From Owenia fusiformis (taxonomy: Eukaryota; Annelida; Polychaeta; Sabellida; Oweniidae), in NCBI GenBank assembly GCA_903813345.2, contig CAIIXF020000012.1, positions 23,014,184 through 23,078,183 of the forward strand: DNA of 64,000 nucleotides, read 5' to 3'. Below are positions 1-14,900 of this stretch, in pieces. The position numbers and the translations under genes are program-made. Below the pieces are notes generated by a model. It was not told the origin of the DNA and ran no database searches. It saw only the letters and a program-made list of their open reading frames with translations. Position 1 is the stretch's first letter. Each line of letters starts with the position of its first letter.

Positions 1-2949
1 CTGACACTCACCAAATATGAAGTTCATATATATATGTAACACCATGATTTTTTTCATGCTTTTCTGACAAACTGATCCTAAAATATCTAAATAGATATGT
101 GATAACATGCCTGTTTTGTGGCCTATTTTGTTATACTTTGGGGTCAAATGACCAATAACTGGTCTCAAAATTGATTAAAATAATATTTTAATTATTTGTG
201 AATATGTGATCTATCATAATAAAGCTTGAATACTTGACTAAAGTATTCCATTTCGGAAGAAAAAATTGTTTCCTACCAATACTCAATTTTGGGGTAGGGT
301 TGTAGGGGGTACCTAGGAAGTGAAATTTCATATTTGTCCACTGCATACATTTTTCTATATTTTTGATATGTTTTTCAACTGATATTAATACATAATATAA
401 GACTAATTTAAAAACTGTTGCAATTTTTGGGATGTTTGGGCCTTTTATGAGCCCATTTGCTTGGCCTATAAATATGCATTGAATGTTAGGGAACCCTAAT
501 GTTGTAATTACAAACGATAATTACAATCAAAACATAAATATTTTATCTCAATTTAAAGTCAAATTTTTTTTTGTTTTTAAAACTCAACAGCTTTTAACAT
601 TTAACAGTGTATGAAATTAATAGAATAACAGAATATTTCTTATTGCATCATAGTTGAAAAAATAGTCTCTGATTCATTGTTTCCATGACGATGAATCACA
701 ATCCTTGCACTTAAAGAAAAAACATAAATCGTTGCAATTACTTTCCTCATTTTTTATTGCAAATCAAATATTTTCCATCAGTTGTGTTGATTTTAATATA
801 ATTTATTTTATTTATTTATTTGAGATATCACCCTGCCTGTCCCCTTACCCCCATCCTTCTACCATTACTCTATCAGTGGGGGATATAAAACACTACTACA
901 GACACAACTGGAAGGTTGTCATCATTTATCATTATTAAACTATTTATTAAAATGCATGGTGATGAAACATAGTAACTTGAATATTATATGCAGACTATAG
1001 AGGGTTTATAAGAGTATTTTGTATTTGCAAGGTTACTTAATGATAATAGTCTGCTAATATTTCTTTCTTCTCACCCTTATTTCACTTACTTCTCTCTTCA
1101 ATTTGAATAAAGTGTCTGATTTTCTTGCATTTCTGTACAATTAAGAATGTTAACTACATGTGTATTTATTTAATTTCATTCTAATTCCACTCTTTTTTAA
1201 TTTATTTTGCATTTTAAAACACAACCCATGTGAAATTTTATCCACAGGAAGTCTGCTTATCAGAGCTGTGCTAAATAAACACTTATGATTCATTTCACTT
1301 TTTATAATGAATTCTTATCATGAATATCATGTACATAGCCCTGTGCAACACATGAATCAATAGATTTTTTTCATAGAAAATTAACCTGTGTACTCCAACA
1401 AGAGAACTTATTGATATTTTTGTATATAATTTAAACATTACATATTTTCATGTTATTGGCTCACACAGTGAGCCTATGGGATCGACCAGGCGTCCGTCCG
1501 TTGGTCCGTCCGTCCGTCCGTCCGTCCGTCCGTCAACATTGGCCGCACAAATTAAAACTGCTTTTCGGATTGAGTCATATCCACATTCATTTTATGCATA
1601 TCCATAATGCCTCTTTGACCTATCATCGCCATTTCCCAAGTTCGCCCGGTTTCCGAGAAATTGCGGATTTTGACGTCAAAAAGTCAAATTTTCTGTAAAT
1701 ACTAGACACTTTGTTGAAGTAGAACTTTCAAATAACTTTTAGTAGTTGGTGTATATGCAACTTATATCCTCTGAAGATTTCAAAGCCCTTGAAAGTACGG
1801 TTTTTGGTGTTTACTCTATAAAATTTGAGAAAAGGTAGGACTGAGTCATTTTCAGGAAACTTTCTCATGTATAAAGTCAATGGCAGGTTTTGTGATTGAC
1901 AAGATTCTTAAAGTTTGCCTTATACTTGATCATTTCCTGCAATAAATGACATCATTAATAGATTTAAGCATTCCCTACATATTTCTCAATATATGTCAGC
2001 ATCAAATTTTTACTGTTTTTGAGATATTTGACATCAAAAAACAGTAAAAATAAGTTATTTTTCAACTTGCTTCAATTTGGAAAATCATCTACAAGTTGCC
2101 AGGAGTTCAAATCTGGCATTAGTTTTAGGATTTGACATTTACTTGACCTTCAGTGACCTTCGAAAGGTCAAAAAGTTGATTTTTCAAATTGATTTTGGAT
2201 GTAAATTTTGGTCAGCTTAATCACAAAAGACCAACTATGCTATCTAAGTTTCTCAAAGTTCGAGACTAGAAATCCAAATCAATATTTTTGTTTGAAAGTC
2301 AGGATATAAATTCCTCTGAAGGTTCCAAACTGTGTGAGCACAGGACCGTGGGTCCTTCATTTTTATCTTGATTCCTCTGTTTTACACACTGAGCAATACA
2401 ATAAATACAGGTATTGATATTGTAATGTATTTTTGTAAACCATACTTTTTTAAATGCCATAGACAGACTTTGGTGAAATGTGTTGTTAATGAGGGCATAT
2501 GATGTGATGGTATCAATATGATGTCACAATAACACATGGGCATGGGGGGGGGGCACTGCTAATGTATAGCATGATATATTCACAGATCCACTATTTTCTT
2601 TTTACTTTTGGTTCCTTTTTGATCCTTTGAAAAAGCCCACATCTGTCTGAGTGTCTGTCCATCCATCCTTCACCCATTGATCTGTCAATAATTTAAAAAA
2701 GATAAAAACTGCCCTTCGTTTGAACTAATGCTTATATTCTACAGCGCTGGTCCTGGCTTGTATGTTTGCCTTTGTTACATGTGAGTCTAAGGGATGGAGT
2801 CATTTTTACATGCAACTGTAGAAAAAAAGAAAAATAAGGTAGAGACCATTAAGAGATTTTCATTGTCAGAAATGATCTTTGCTCTGCCATAACCCAATAT
2901 TGTTTGAGTTTTACAGAAATTCATGACATATTCCTTAACCTTTACCCAG
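1..2949 (+). other. HIP1 upstream intron sequence with repeats, no exon recognised
   Basis: The gene that starts at 2950 enters in mid-codon (two bases complete a codon), so at least one coding exon lies upstream. I looked for the family's N-terminus before 2950 and found no convincing exon, so the start of the gene is probably outside the window. The stretch is AT-rich. It holds the CGTC-rich interspersed repeat at about 1450-2365 (separate entry) and otherwise shows nothing I can name. Confidence 0.6.
1450..2365. repeat. Interspersed repeat with (CGTC)n tract
   Basis: A block of unlike base composition begins with GGCTCACACAGTGAGCC and runs into a tract of about ten CGTC units at 1491-1533. 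It ends near 2335 with TGTGTGAGCACAGGACC, a partial inverse of the beginning. The internal part has several short AGTTCAAATCTG/TTGACCTTCA-type phrases. A related, decayed string of the same phrases recurs at about 32690-33010. Both facts suggest a dispersed non-autonomous element rather than unique intron. No coding capacity is seen. Confidence 0.6.
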
Positions 2950-5900
2950 CTGCTGTCATTGGGACATTCACAGAGAAGGGAGCAAGTATGTTCTGGAGCG
3001 TCACTAGCAAGATGTCACTACAGGGTCATCCCATCACATGCTGGAAATTTTGTTGTGTCCTGCACAAGATTTTGCGCGATGGACATCACACGGTATATAT
3101 AGTTTTCTTCATTTTCGACTTTTTAAACTATTTCTAATTCGAGCCATGTTATTTGCTTACTTTTTAAGAGAATCGCACTATTTATTCCTGATGGGGGGTG
3201 ATATCGTCCTAAACATTGGTCCTCCTTAATTATGCAAAACATTTGAATAATTAATGAATATATAAATATTTGAATATTTTTGAAGAACAGTTATTTAAAA
3301 ATGATAATGAGAAAATTAAGCAAGGGATCACTAGAATTGTAAACTGACTTTTCTGTGTGAGAACTCCAATTATCCCAGGAGTCAAAACATTCAAAATCTA
3401 AAATGCTTTTATCAAAACATGAAGCTGTAGTTTGAGGCTAGATTGCATCAATTAAAAGTTCAATTTGCCATAAACGCAGCATTTAATAAAAATTAATTAT
3501 TGATTTCAGGCTGTTTGTATCATTTGACAACTGTACTTTTTTCATTGTTAGCCCATGAGTAAAATATCATATTACCCTCAAATGAAATGTGAAAGTGGCC
3601 ATGTTTTTATTTTCTCTAAAATTGTACAATGAAGAGAGAATTAAATTGGACTGGAAGATAAAAAATTTCATCTTGGATGGGGAGCAACTTTGAGACATAT
3701 TTTATGATATCGGTATGCAAGTAAAATGTCTAATTAAACTTGCCAGATTAATCAATTCGTCATTTTGCTTGACTCAAAAAACAAGTGATGCAATGATGGC
3801 ATCTACTTACCTTTACTCTATTACACTTTCCTTTATGTTAAGCAAAGAAAAGGTTTGATAATAGAACAGAATGCTAGTATATAAAATTATTCTATAAAAT
3901 GGTAATTTCAATGGGAAAAATTTTCAAAACAGCACAAATGATCAATCTAAATTGAGGAAATGAAACCTAAGAGGCTGTAGAATAATGAATAGAAATGACA
4001 GGAAATCAGGTACTTACATTCAGGGAATTGATTGAAATTACAGTAAAACCTGTCTTAGTGAACACCTGTATCTAGTAAACACCTGTTTTAGTGAACACCT
4101 GTCTCGAGTGAACACCTATGTGGAGACACACACTGTCCAAGTGGACACCTGTCTCTAGTACAGTGGACACCTTTCTCAATGCATCCACTACTGACTTAGA
4201 CTGTTAAAATCACCCTCTCTGTAGTGGACACCTGTCTCTAGTAGACGCCCCTCCTCTGCACATACTCTACTGATTTCTGTATGAATTATAGTACCCTCTC
4301 TGTAGTGTACACCTGCCAACATTGAACATTTTTTTTCTCTGCAAAAAATGTTCAATATTCACAAGTTTTACTGTATATATTAAAAACAGTCCATATTTTA
4401 TGCCTATAAATTACACCATTCTTTAGGGATTCTGATGGTTTTTATATCATCGGCAATAATTGTAATATTTCTAAACTATTTTTGCAATATTTCTATACTA
4501 CAATCGCAATGTTTCTATGCAGATATGAATTAAATGCTTTATAACTGGGTTGAGTATTGTGATATAATGATATTGTTATATTATCTTCAATGAAGTGTTT
4601 TATGATTAACTATTGTCTCCAATAAAACAGAACTCTAATCCTCTTTCATCTTTCATCAAGTCCTTGGGGATGTTTAAGTTGGCACATTATATTTAGCATG
4701 GAAATCCTTTCGCTCCCAACATTTTCACAATCTTTTTAGCGACTCTTTTTCTGAATAGAAGTGAATTACAGTTAAGTAAAAAATAGTGTAATTCACTTAA
4801 AAAAAGAAGTTGCTATAAAGATCATTTTTATATAGATGATAAAAAGTGTTTCTTTTGCAAGAAAAAATTATTCTTGCATTGTCATTTGAATTTGTTAATG
4901 ATCCAAAAATCAATTCAACATACAAATTCAGTCTTTTCTGTTGACGTCCATAATAGGAGGAAGTATGCCTCAAATTTAGATTTTGTCATATACAATTTGT
5001 CTTTAGCTTTTTGCAAAGAATGTATATACACCATAGCATTGTACATATACTCATGTTCTGTTCCAATTAGTTGCCATATCTTATATTAAATTTATTTTCC
5101 AGGCCATGATAGACTCTCAGAAATATTCATCTCACATTACAGACCTTGGAAAACTATGGGTGAGTAAGAATTTTACAATGTGAGTATGAATGTATCATTT
5201 TTGAAGAAAGTGTAGAAAGCTATCTTTTCAAAAATCAGTCCAATATTTTTCTTGAAATCCTGAATTTATAAATCTGAAAAAGTCTAACAAATGGTTGGTA
5301 TCTGTAACAAATGGTAGGTGGTGATATTTTGCATGTTAATGCTTTGTTTAAAACTTACTCTCAACTTGTCTCTATCCCCTTTAGTCCCTTTGTAATGATA
5401 TTTTGTTTCCCATCTCATTAAACATATATATTTGATTTCTCTTATTCTAGGGTCATCTTAAGGAAGGATATGGAAAGTTAATACGGAGTTACACAAAACT
5501 TCTCGTCCAAAAGCTGGCTTTCCATAGAAAGGTAAGTGCCAAATATGGCTTAAATGGCTGAACTGTGTTGAGAAGAGCTTGTCAAATACAATATTCTATA
5601 TATCTATAGTTTAAAGAAAGATATACATTACTTATGTTCTTCACTTTCATTTCTGGATGGATACTCGTCAATACAAAATCAATTAAGTTGCTCAATATTT
5701 TCTTGGTTTTGAAAACCCAAAAAACTGAATTTGAGCTGCCTCTTTTGATAAGACTTTACAGTGTTCATAAAGGGGACAATATTATCATCAGAATTTCATT
5801 TTTCTTTTCTGTGCATTTCAAGAACTTTCATGGATGTTCATTGGAATAAAAATCCAGAACTGAATCAAGTTTTGCATGCTGGGTAATTTTAAGGAATCCA

Positions 5901-8900
5901 TTTTTGTTGATACTTAGGTTCTCTCTTGTTTAACCTTTTGCCTTGTTACATGTAAACAACTAACCTCTTTTGCATTTCTTACAGAATCCAGAAATTCCTG
6001 GAAACTTGGTGCTAACTGAAGAAGAACTGGAAAAAATCACAAGATTTGATGTCAATCTCTAGTAAGTACAGATGTAAAGCATACCTCATAAAATGAATTA
6101 TTTTCACCCAAGGTTTATGGTCTCCCACTTACTGGGCCTTACTGGCCCCAATCATTTTTAGAAAATAGGCATAACATGGAACGTTGAGAGCATAAAAACA
6201 TAATTATAGTGATAGTGACTTATTTGTAACTACATCACTTATAAATATGAATTTATAGACAATCAGGGGATGGAGATCAACTATATTTACCACTGACAGT
6301 ATTAAGAGGTTTTTATGTTTACTCTCTCAGTGTATTTCTATTTTATAACATAATAATATTCATATATACATGTATGAAGAACTAACTGTTTATGTTATGT
6401 TTCAGTTTTGAACTGAGTGTGGACATGCTGGATTACATGGATGGTCTACTAATGCTTGCTGCAGCGGGTGAGTGCAGAAAATGTCACAGAATGTTCAACA
6501 ATTTAAACTATAAATCCATTAAAAATATTTATCTTAGATAAGATTGAATATTGAAGAAGATATGGTTGCCATAGTAATAGTGAAAACTCACATTAAAAAT
6601 GTTGAACAATAGAATAAATAAATCAAATAAAAAGCCCTCATTTATGAATTTCAGTGTTTGAATCTCTTGATATGTCACGTGCCAATTCTATGACAGCAAG
6701 TGGGTAGTGTCACCTCGCTGCGCTGATTCCATGTATACATGTAAATAAAAAGCCCTCATTTATGAATTTCAGTGTTTGGATCTCTTGATATGTCACGTGC
6801 CAATTCCATGACAGCTAGTGGACAGTGTCGCCTCGCTGCGCTGATTCCATGTATACATGTAAATAAAAAGCCCTCATTTATGAATTTCAGTGTTTGGATC
6901 TCTTGATATGTCACGTGCCAATTCCATGACAGCTAGTGGACAGTGTCGCCTCGCTGCGCTGATCCCATGTATACATGACAGCTGCCATCTGTATGACCAT
7001 CTTGTGAAGCTGCTTTTCAGACTTCATTCAAGTAAGTTTTGCTGTCTATTGCATTATGGGATATTTGACATTGCATTATGGGATACATATGTATTTTCAA
7101 TTTTATGGTCATATTTCAATAGTATATAAAGTAGTGAAAGAGATGAGTTGAAATTGGACCCCCTTTATCAGTTCTGATGAATTTGGACATGCATTTTGCA
7201 TCTTACTTGAATTTCCGAACATACAATTAGGAAAACTTATGTGTATGTTTTGAAAAGATTGCTTTCAACATATTTCAAAACTTTTGTATGTAATTCAAGA
7301 AGTAGAATGTAATTTCATATTCAGATTTATGATAAGGTTTTCTGAAATATATAGTATGAAACAAAAAATGAGGATGACTTTCTGAATCCTGGTGATTACA
7401 TTCGTCCAAGTGTTGCATAGTTTTAAAAGAAATAAAGGCCGTCCATAGTTTAACAGTTAAATACTATATATTGAGGCAAAATATGTGGATGTGGATGTCA
7501 TAAATACTGTTTACATAAAATGATTCTGTCATCATATATACTTATTTGTCACTCAGTGTATTTTAAACAAGGTAATGTACAGGATTTATTATTAATTTAC
7601 TGGTGAAGGTTTACATTCTACATTTTGTCATATTGAAATAGAAAGATAGTACTGACTAGTTTGATGCAGTATTTCAAACATTTTCTATTCTTGGTTGTTG
7701 TTGTTGGGTGGATTAGATAGTGATTTACATTCCATTTAAATGCCATTATGAAAAAAGTGGGTTTGCTTATTGAATTCAAATAAATATAACTTAGGATTAA
7801 TGAACGCTTACTTTGTTTTATTCTCCAATTTTCAACCCACATTTCTACTATATCTAGTAGTAGTACATGACTGTATATTTAGGAATTCCATGGTTACGGT
7901 AGAATTAGTGATCTGGGGTCTACTTTTATTGTTGTTACCATGGAAACCATAGTATTCTTATTATTATTATAGAACATTCAACTAAAATGATTATTAATAA
8001 TATTTGATTTACACAGCCATTATCTCCCAGTTTTACACAAGGGTTTGCAATTCACATCTTACTCAAAATCGCAGCATTGCCCTATTGTATCAAGCATGTG
8101 TAATAGTGAATATTTTGTCTTGTGAACTGTCAAATCCATTATAATTATTTTAATATTGCATGTATATTTTTAGGTCTTCCCCCAGACACGCTAGTCGGAC
8201 ACAGAGACAGATTTCATGCACAATTTAAAGGGTAAGGAATTACTTTTGATGGAAACTTTTTCAACATTCTCTTATGTGTCAACAGTAAATAAATTTTGCT
8301 GCATTATGGAAATAGCATTTCCAAAAGAGGTGACATATTGTTATATTCTCCAATTTTTTGCGAAAATGTTCAGTGGTTGGTGTTCGGCATTTTTGGAGTT
8401 TGGCATCTGTAACAAATGGTAGGTGGTGACAATGCAGTTTTACAGGTATTATTGGATATTTGACTGCATTATGGGATACAAATTTATGACATTGCATTAT
8501 GGGATATATTCCAGGCTAAAGCAGTTCTACCACAGTTCACACAATCTCCAATACTTTAAGAATCTTATCCAAGTGCCATCATTACCTGATGTAAGTACAA
8601 ATCTCACCTAAAAAGCATATTAGCATTTCTTATATTTGTTCCCTGGTAAGATTTGACAGAACTTTGCATTCAAACTTCAGACAATTTCCTGCAAAAAATA
8701 GTCAACTGAGAGTTAATGAACTGATTTTGATTTAGATAATCAAGTTCTCCAAGAATTTGCAGCTCTGTAAAAAGAGAGATACAGGGTGATCCACAAATGC
8801 CACCCACTAATTTTGGAATAACTCTCTCCATAATTAAGGAATCTTCATGATTTTTTATGTGTAGATAGATCGTTCAATGGAGAAAAGATTGCTATGCTTG

Positions 8901-11900
8901 GGTAGCATCGACAACTTGTAAATTAAGAGATATCTCATTTTCCATGAAGGCATTCTCTGACGCAAAATCACTCAAAATTGTAAATTAGAATTTTTTTTAA
9001 CGTTTACCTAATAAGCAAGTCAGTTCATCAAATTTGACAAGATTATTTAAGATAATGAATAGACATGACATATAATTGATATTATGTGTGAAAGCAATCC
9101 AAAAATGACTCAAATAATGGCAGAAATCTCAATTTCAGAAAATCGTATTTTTGAACATTTTTTGATGAATTCACCGAGAGTATGTCTGGACGGAAAGTGT
9201 GATATCTCTAAATCTGAAAGTCTATCCAAGTACAACAATCTTTGTTCCATTGAACACTCTATCTACAAAAAAGAAATCATGTAGATTCCTTAATTACTGT
9301 ATAAGTGGTATTTAATCCGAGTGGTTAATTTTCCGAATGGTCAAATTTCATCATTTTCCTAATTTTAATTTTCCTAATGACAAGAAACCTCCCATTGGAT
9401 AACATTATAAAGACAATATTTCCGACATTTAATTTTCCGAACCTGGCAAAAATTAGGAAATAGGCAAATTAAATGATTAGGCAAAATTACCACTTATACA
9501 GTATTGAGAGAGATATTCCAAGATTAGTAGGTGACATTTTTTGGGTGACCCTGTATATTCATTCTCAAGTGACAACAATTTGAAATACAAACTGCATTAA
9601 AATGTAATGAACATTTCAGAAATTCCACTCACTACTTCAGCCATGTCCACATATTTGCAAAATATGATAGAATTAGAATGTATTTCAGGAACCACCAAAT
9701 TTCCTGGTTGCATCAGATTACAGCATGTACGAGCGTCCAGTTGTGACCGTGCCTGACCCCGAGCCTGAACCAGAGATAGAGACACCTGAGGTAGAGGCTC
9801 GTGAAGGAACACTGATAGACACATCAACTCCGGTAAATTCTTTTCAGCCAAATCTCCATAACTACTGCAGGGTGGCTTCATCTCTAATCACCTAGGTGCC
9901 AGTTATCAATTTCATCCCCTGGTTGCTAGCTCAGGCCAGATAACACTGCCAACAAGCAAAATGCTTCCCTAAAAAATAGATTCATTGGACCAATTTTCAT
10001 CTTAATGGACCAACTTATTACCAGGAGTTCAAACGAAAAACAAGGCAAATTCACCAAATTTGCCAAATTAAATACTTCAAATTAGTGACAAAAGCTCATC
10101 TATTTGAGTTAATGAAATGAAGTTTTGTTAAACTCTCATTGGCCATGAGTCACCAGTACACAAACATAATTATTAATACATCATTAACAGTGCTCTTATA
10201 TTTCCTTTAGGATTTGTTTTCCAATGGGGCTCCATCCCCCTCTCCTCCGCCCCCTCCCACGCCAGATGACAGGGACCTGATCATAGAGAGGTTGATGAGG
10301 CAGGTCCAAGCCCTTCAGGCTGAACTTGAGAAAGTAAAACAGGAGGTAAGTACAGTTTCTGATGCATTGTTGAATTAGGAAGGATTGGCTCCCAGAATGC
10401 AACATCGATATTCTGTCCCTTATATGGTATGGTGACCTTTAAACTTATTTTCACGTGACAGGTTCCAGAAATGTCACATGTAAATAAGGTTAAAGGTCAA
10501 CATTCCATATATGGGACAGAATTTCGACTTTGCACTCTGGGAGCCAAAACATCCTTGTTGTTGAATTAAGGATTTAAGCCTGGACATTGCCCTGCATTGT
10601 GTGCTGAATCATTCCATTGAAGGTGTTGTTTCCAAATCTTTGCATGACCTCACAGCGGGAATATAAAGATTTGAAAACAATGCCTGAGTGGAATGAAGCA
10701 GCCACAATGCATTGAGTCTTGAGGTTTAATTCTTTTCGCACTTGCAAAATATTTTTTACAAAATCACCTCGTCACAAAATCACTAAAATAACATATTTTC
10801 AATGAAACTTTTTGCAAGGGTCAAGTAGGCAAAGTATCAATTTCAATCTGGAGAGTCAAGTTGTCACCCTGCCAACTATTTAACAAGTGACCTTCAATGC
10901 GGTGATTGGTGATATGATAGGATTGGCTGGAATTGGACACACCTTGCCTCGCTATGTGTGAATATTTCACAATCCAATATTTCAATGCTTTTTGTAATAT
11001 TTTACAATGCATTATGGGATATCTTTCAATGCATTTGGGATAATTTGAAAGTGCACCTAGTGAAATATTATTTCAAACATAATGAAAACATGACCTTGAT
11101 TTACAATCGTGTTATGTGAAGTATTGTACTGTATAGATGGGATATTTCCCTATGCATTATGAGTATTTTCCAATGCTTCGTGGGATATTGTGACCAGCCT
11201 CACGACATGACTGCATAAATATTAAAAATACCGGTATATATAATTAGACAGCATGACATTCTGAGATTATTGCCAAAAACCAAACTGTGATATTGGCAAT
11301 TAAATAGTAATTTTTGCATAGATTTATCTTCCATTAATATGCCATGTTTTAAAATGTACAATTGGTGTACCAAAGAGTGCAAATTTGACAGCTTTTAAGA
11401 ATAAACACAAACAGATTTCATTGTTGTTATATTTGATGTAAACCTGAACATAATGGTTCTTAAAAAGATTATATTTAAAAAAAAATCTACAAAAAATACA
11501 TTTTTTCCAAGGGAAATCTTGACCATGAAATTGATATAGAATTTGCCAAGATTAAGGTTAGATACATAAAACATTTCACTTCATACTGTATGTGTATATG
11601 TACATATAACAGCTAAAATGACATCCATCAGCACAAGGATTATTGCAAAGGTAAAAAATCACGCTTGGTCAGGTTTTGAATCTTAGATTAAATTGGCAAG
11701 GAGTGGAATAAGCAAGGAATAAAGAGAAAATGCATGACAGAAACTACTGTACTATAAAATGCTTCAAGGAGGCAATGTCTTCTATGCATTAAATTATATT
11801 TTACGTCTGCTGCATGAAATTGCATTATGGGATATATTGTAGAGGCTTTCTCAAAAAGAGAACCTAAAGAGAAATTATTTGTATTTTGATGTAAATTTCC

Positions 11901-14900
11901 AATAACATTATGTGCTATTATGTTTGTCACTTTGGATATTTTACAGGGTCAGTAATTGTCACTTGGGGTATTTTCAGGATCAATATTGTCTTTTGGGGTA
12001 TTTTCAGGATCAGGAGATCATCCGGCATTTGCAGGAGAGACTGGCCCAACTAGAGACAGAGCTTAATGATATGCGCCAAATAGCACAACAGTCAAATGAG
12101 GTAATTCTTACGCAATATAGAATATGCTTGCGCCAAATTAGATGCTGAATAGATGGCTGAGTCGCAGAATAACAAAAATATTGGCATTTAGGGTATGGCG
12201 GGTGTATGAGTTTCTTAGCAAATAATGTTCAAAATGTCAACTAGGCGTACCTTAAAACAAGAAAATAGAGGAATTAAGTACCGTATTAAGATATTGAAGG
12301 AAAGGGGAGTTGGATAAGGAGGAAAATAGGGGCACTGAGAAATATAACATAAGCATTTGTATTTTAGTCTTCATACAACTTTTCAGGAAAATGAGGCTCT
12401 GAGGGGAGAATTAAGACAAAGCAGTCAAAATGCTGAGGCAGCCATCCAACTAATTGAGGCTCAAAGTGAGTGAAAAAATGGTTGACTTCCTGTTTAATGT
12501 GATATTTTTGAGATGATCAGTGACAGTATCATATGAATGATCACAAAATTATGATGAATGATCACAAAATTATGATGAATGATCACAAAATTATGATGAG
12601 TGATCACAAAATTTTGATGAATGATCACAAAATTATGATGAATGATCACAAAATTATGATGGATGATCACAAAATTATGACTATGATGTTTATGGAAATA
12701 TATATTCTTGTCTCGAGGTAGATTAATAAAAATAATACTATCCTAATTAGGCAAATACTCCGAGAAACAAGACTCAATGATTCATATTTCATTTGGATGG
12801 AGGAGTTAAGATATTCCTTTGCCTAAATGTTGTTTAATTTATTTCCATGGTTTATGTTTTATTTTGCAGAGAACTCCAAAATTGCAGATGATAAATTCAA
12901 GAAGATGAAAGATATTTATAGTAAGCTTCGGGAAGAACATGTGGCACTCTTACGTTCCGTAAGTATTTCCCATACTTTTCAATGTGATATTTCAGTCAAA
13001 AATTGATATATTGCAACAATTAATATAACACTTGACTATGATTTTTACATATTTGAAATAAATACAATTTGATATTGGCTAGAACAAAAAAAGTATTTCT
13101 CAAAATTTTTAATCTACAACAATAATCTGAAAAATGCTAAAAAGCCAATTTAAAGCAGATATATACAACAGAGGGGTTGCTTTTAATTCCTTTTATTTAT
13201 TCAAAATATTTTGTATGGTATTCGAAATTATATCTTTCAGATATAGCATATTTTGTAAAATTATTTAACGTCATAACTCTAATATTATATACATGCCCTT
13301 ACAAATTACATTTGGAAATGAGAGGTACATACCAATGAGTTAATGTTTTCTTTGTTATCTCCAGCACGCAGATGTAACAAGACAGCTGGCTTCAGAGAGA
13401 AATGCAGTGAAAGAGCAAGAACAACAGTCTCAGGTATTTATATATAGTGTAGTGTACAATATGTGTTGCTGAAATATCTGTAGGTTAAATTTTAAGATAG
13501 GATGAAACTATGGCAATAGCAAGAATCAAAGGTATACAGACTTGTATCTGTAGACAAAACTCTAAATTATAAAGAAATGGCAGGAAATCTGACAGGGTGG
13601 TCATAGTTTTTAAATGCAAACTAGAGTGGAAATGAATGAAATCAGCAAGGAATCAAATAAACAGACATGTGATCGACATTTTATAGAAATGCCAGAAAAT
13701 CAAGGAATTCAGATTCTATAGAGAAATTATGTGGAAAAACTGAGTTTACAGTTATTGTATACCCAACCTTTGATATTGTGAAATCATTATTTTGTATCAT
13801 TCATTTACAAAAGATTATGTGATTATTGAATCAAGTGAAGTAAAAGATCTTTGTGGAACATTCACATAGGTTTTGTATTTGCAATATTTAGCCACATTTC
13901 TACATCAAGCATTGTGACTGAAAAAGTACATGTAAACATCCATTTCAGAACCAGCAACACATGAGGGTGAGAAAGCATGAATAGATTAGTGTATGAAAAA
14001 TTATATAGTACATGTACAGCAAATATAAGACCTGCACGCCTTAATTCATGAACTGTAATATCTGTGATATCTCTGATGTGCTACCCTCTAGGTCCATTTC
14101 CTGTTTTCAAATATCCCATATTTTACAAGATTTTCAGAATTCATGACACATGACCATTTCCAAATCCATGACACACTACCAATTCCAAATCCATGACACA
14201 CTACCATCTCCAAATCCATGACACACTGCCCATAACCAAATCCATGACACACTACCATCTGATCTCCAAATCCATGACACACTACCAACTCCAAATCCAT
14301 GACACACTACCATCTCCAAATCCATGACACACTACCAACTCCCTATCCATGACACACTACCATCTCCAAATCTATGACACACTACCCATAACCAAATCCA
14401 TGCCACACTACCTTCTTCAAAATGACACACTGCCAACTCCAAATCCATGGCACTTCGATTCATTGACCAGTTGACACTATCTAATTCACTTCAAATATAT
14501 TGCTACCTACCCAATCAAAATCCACAACCAGCTTCAAATGTTATGCCACACTACCAACTCTAAATCCTTGACACCACATCTTCTTCAAATTCATGACACA
14601 CCACCTTCTCAAATTAATGACACACCACCAACTCCAAATCCATGGCACTTCAATTCCTTGACACTTTTTAATTCACTTCAAATATATTGCTACCTTCCCA
14701 ATCAAAATCCACAACAAGCTTCAAATATTGTGGCACACTACCAGCTCCAAATTGTTGACATACTACCAGTTCTAAATAAACAACATTATCCACTTCTAAT
14801 TTTTGATATCCAGAATGCATTACCAACTTGACACAATATCTTTCCATCCCATATAGAAATTTCATGACAGAACAAAAAGTGCCACGGCATGATATTCTCC

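Noticed and set aside
12533-12721. 62-codon ORF made of MNDHKIM repeats
   Set aside because: It is the translation of the 21-bp intronic minisatellite; no homology, start context or splice support.
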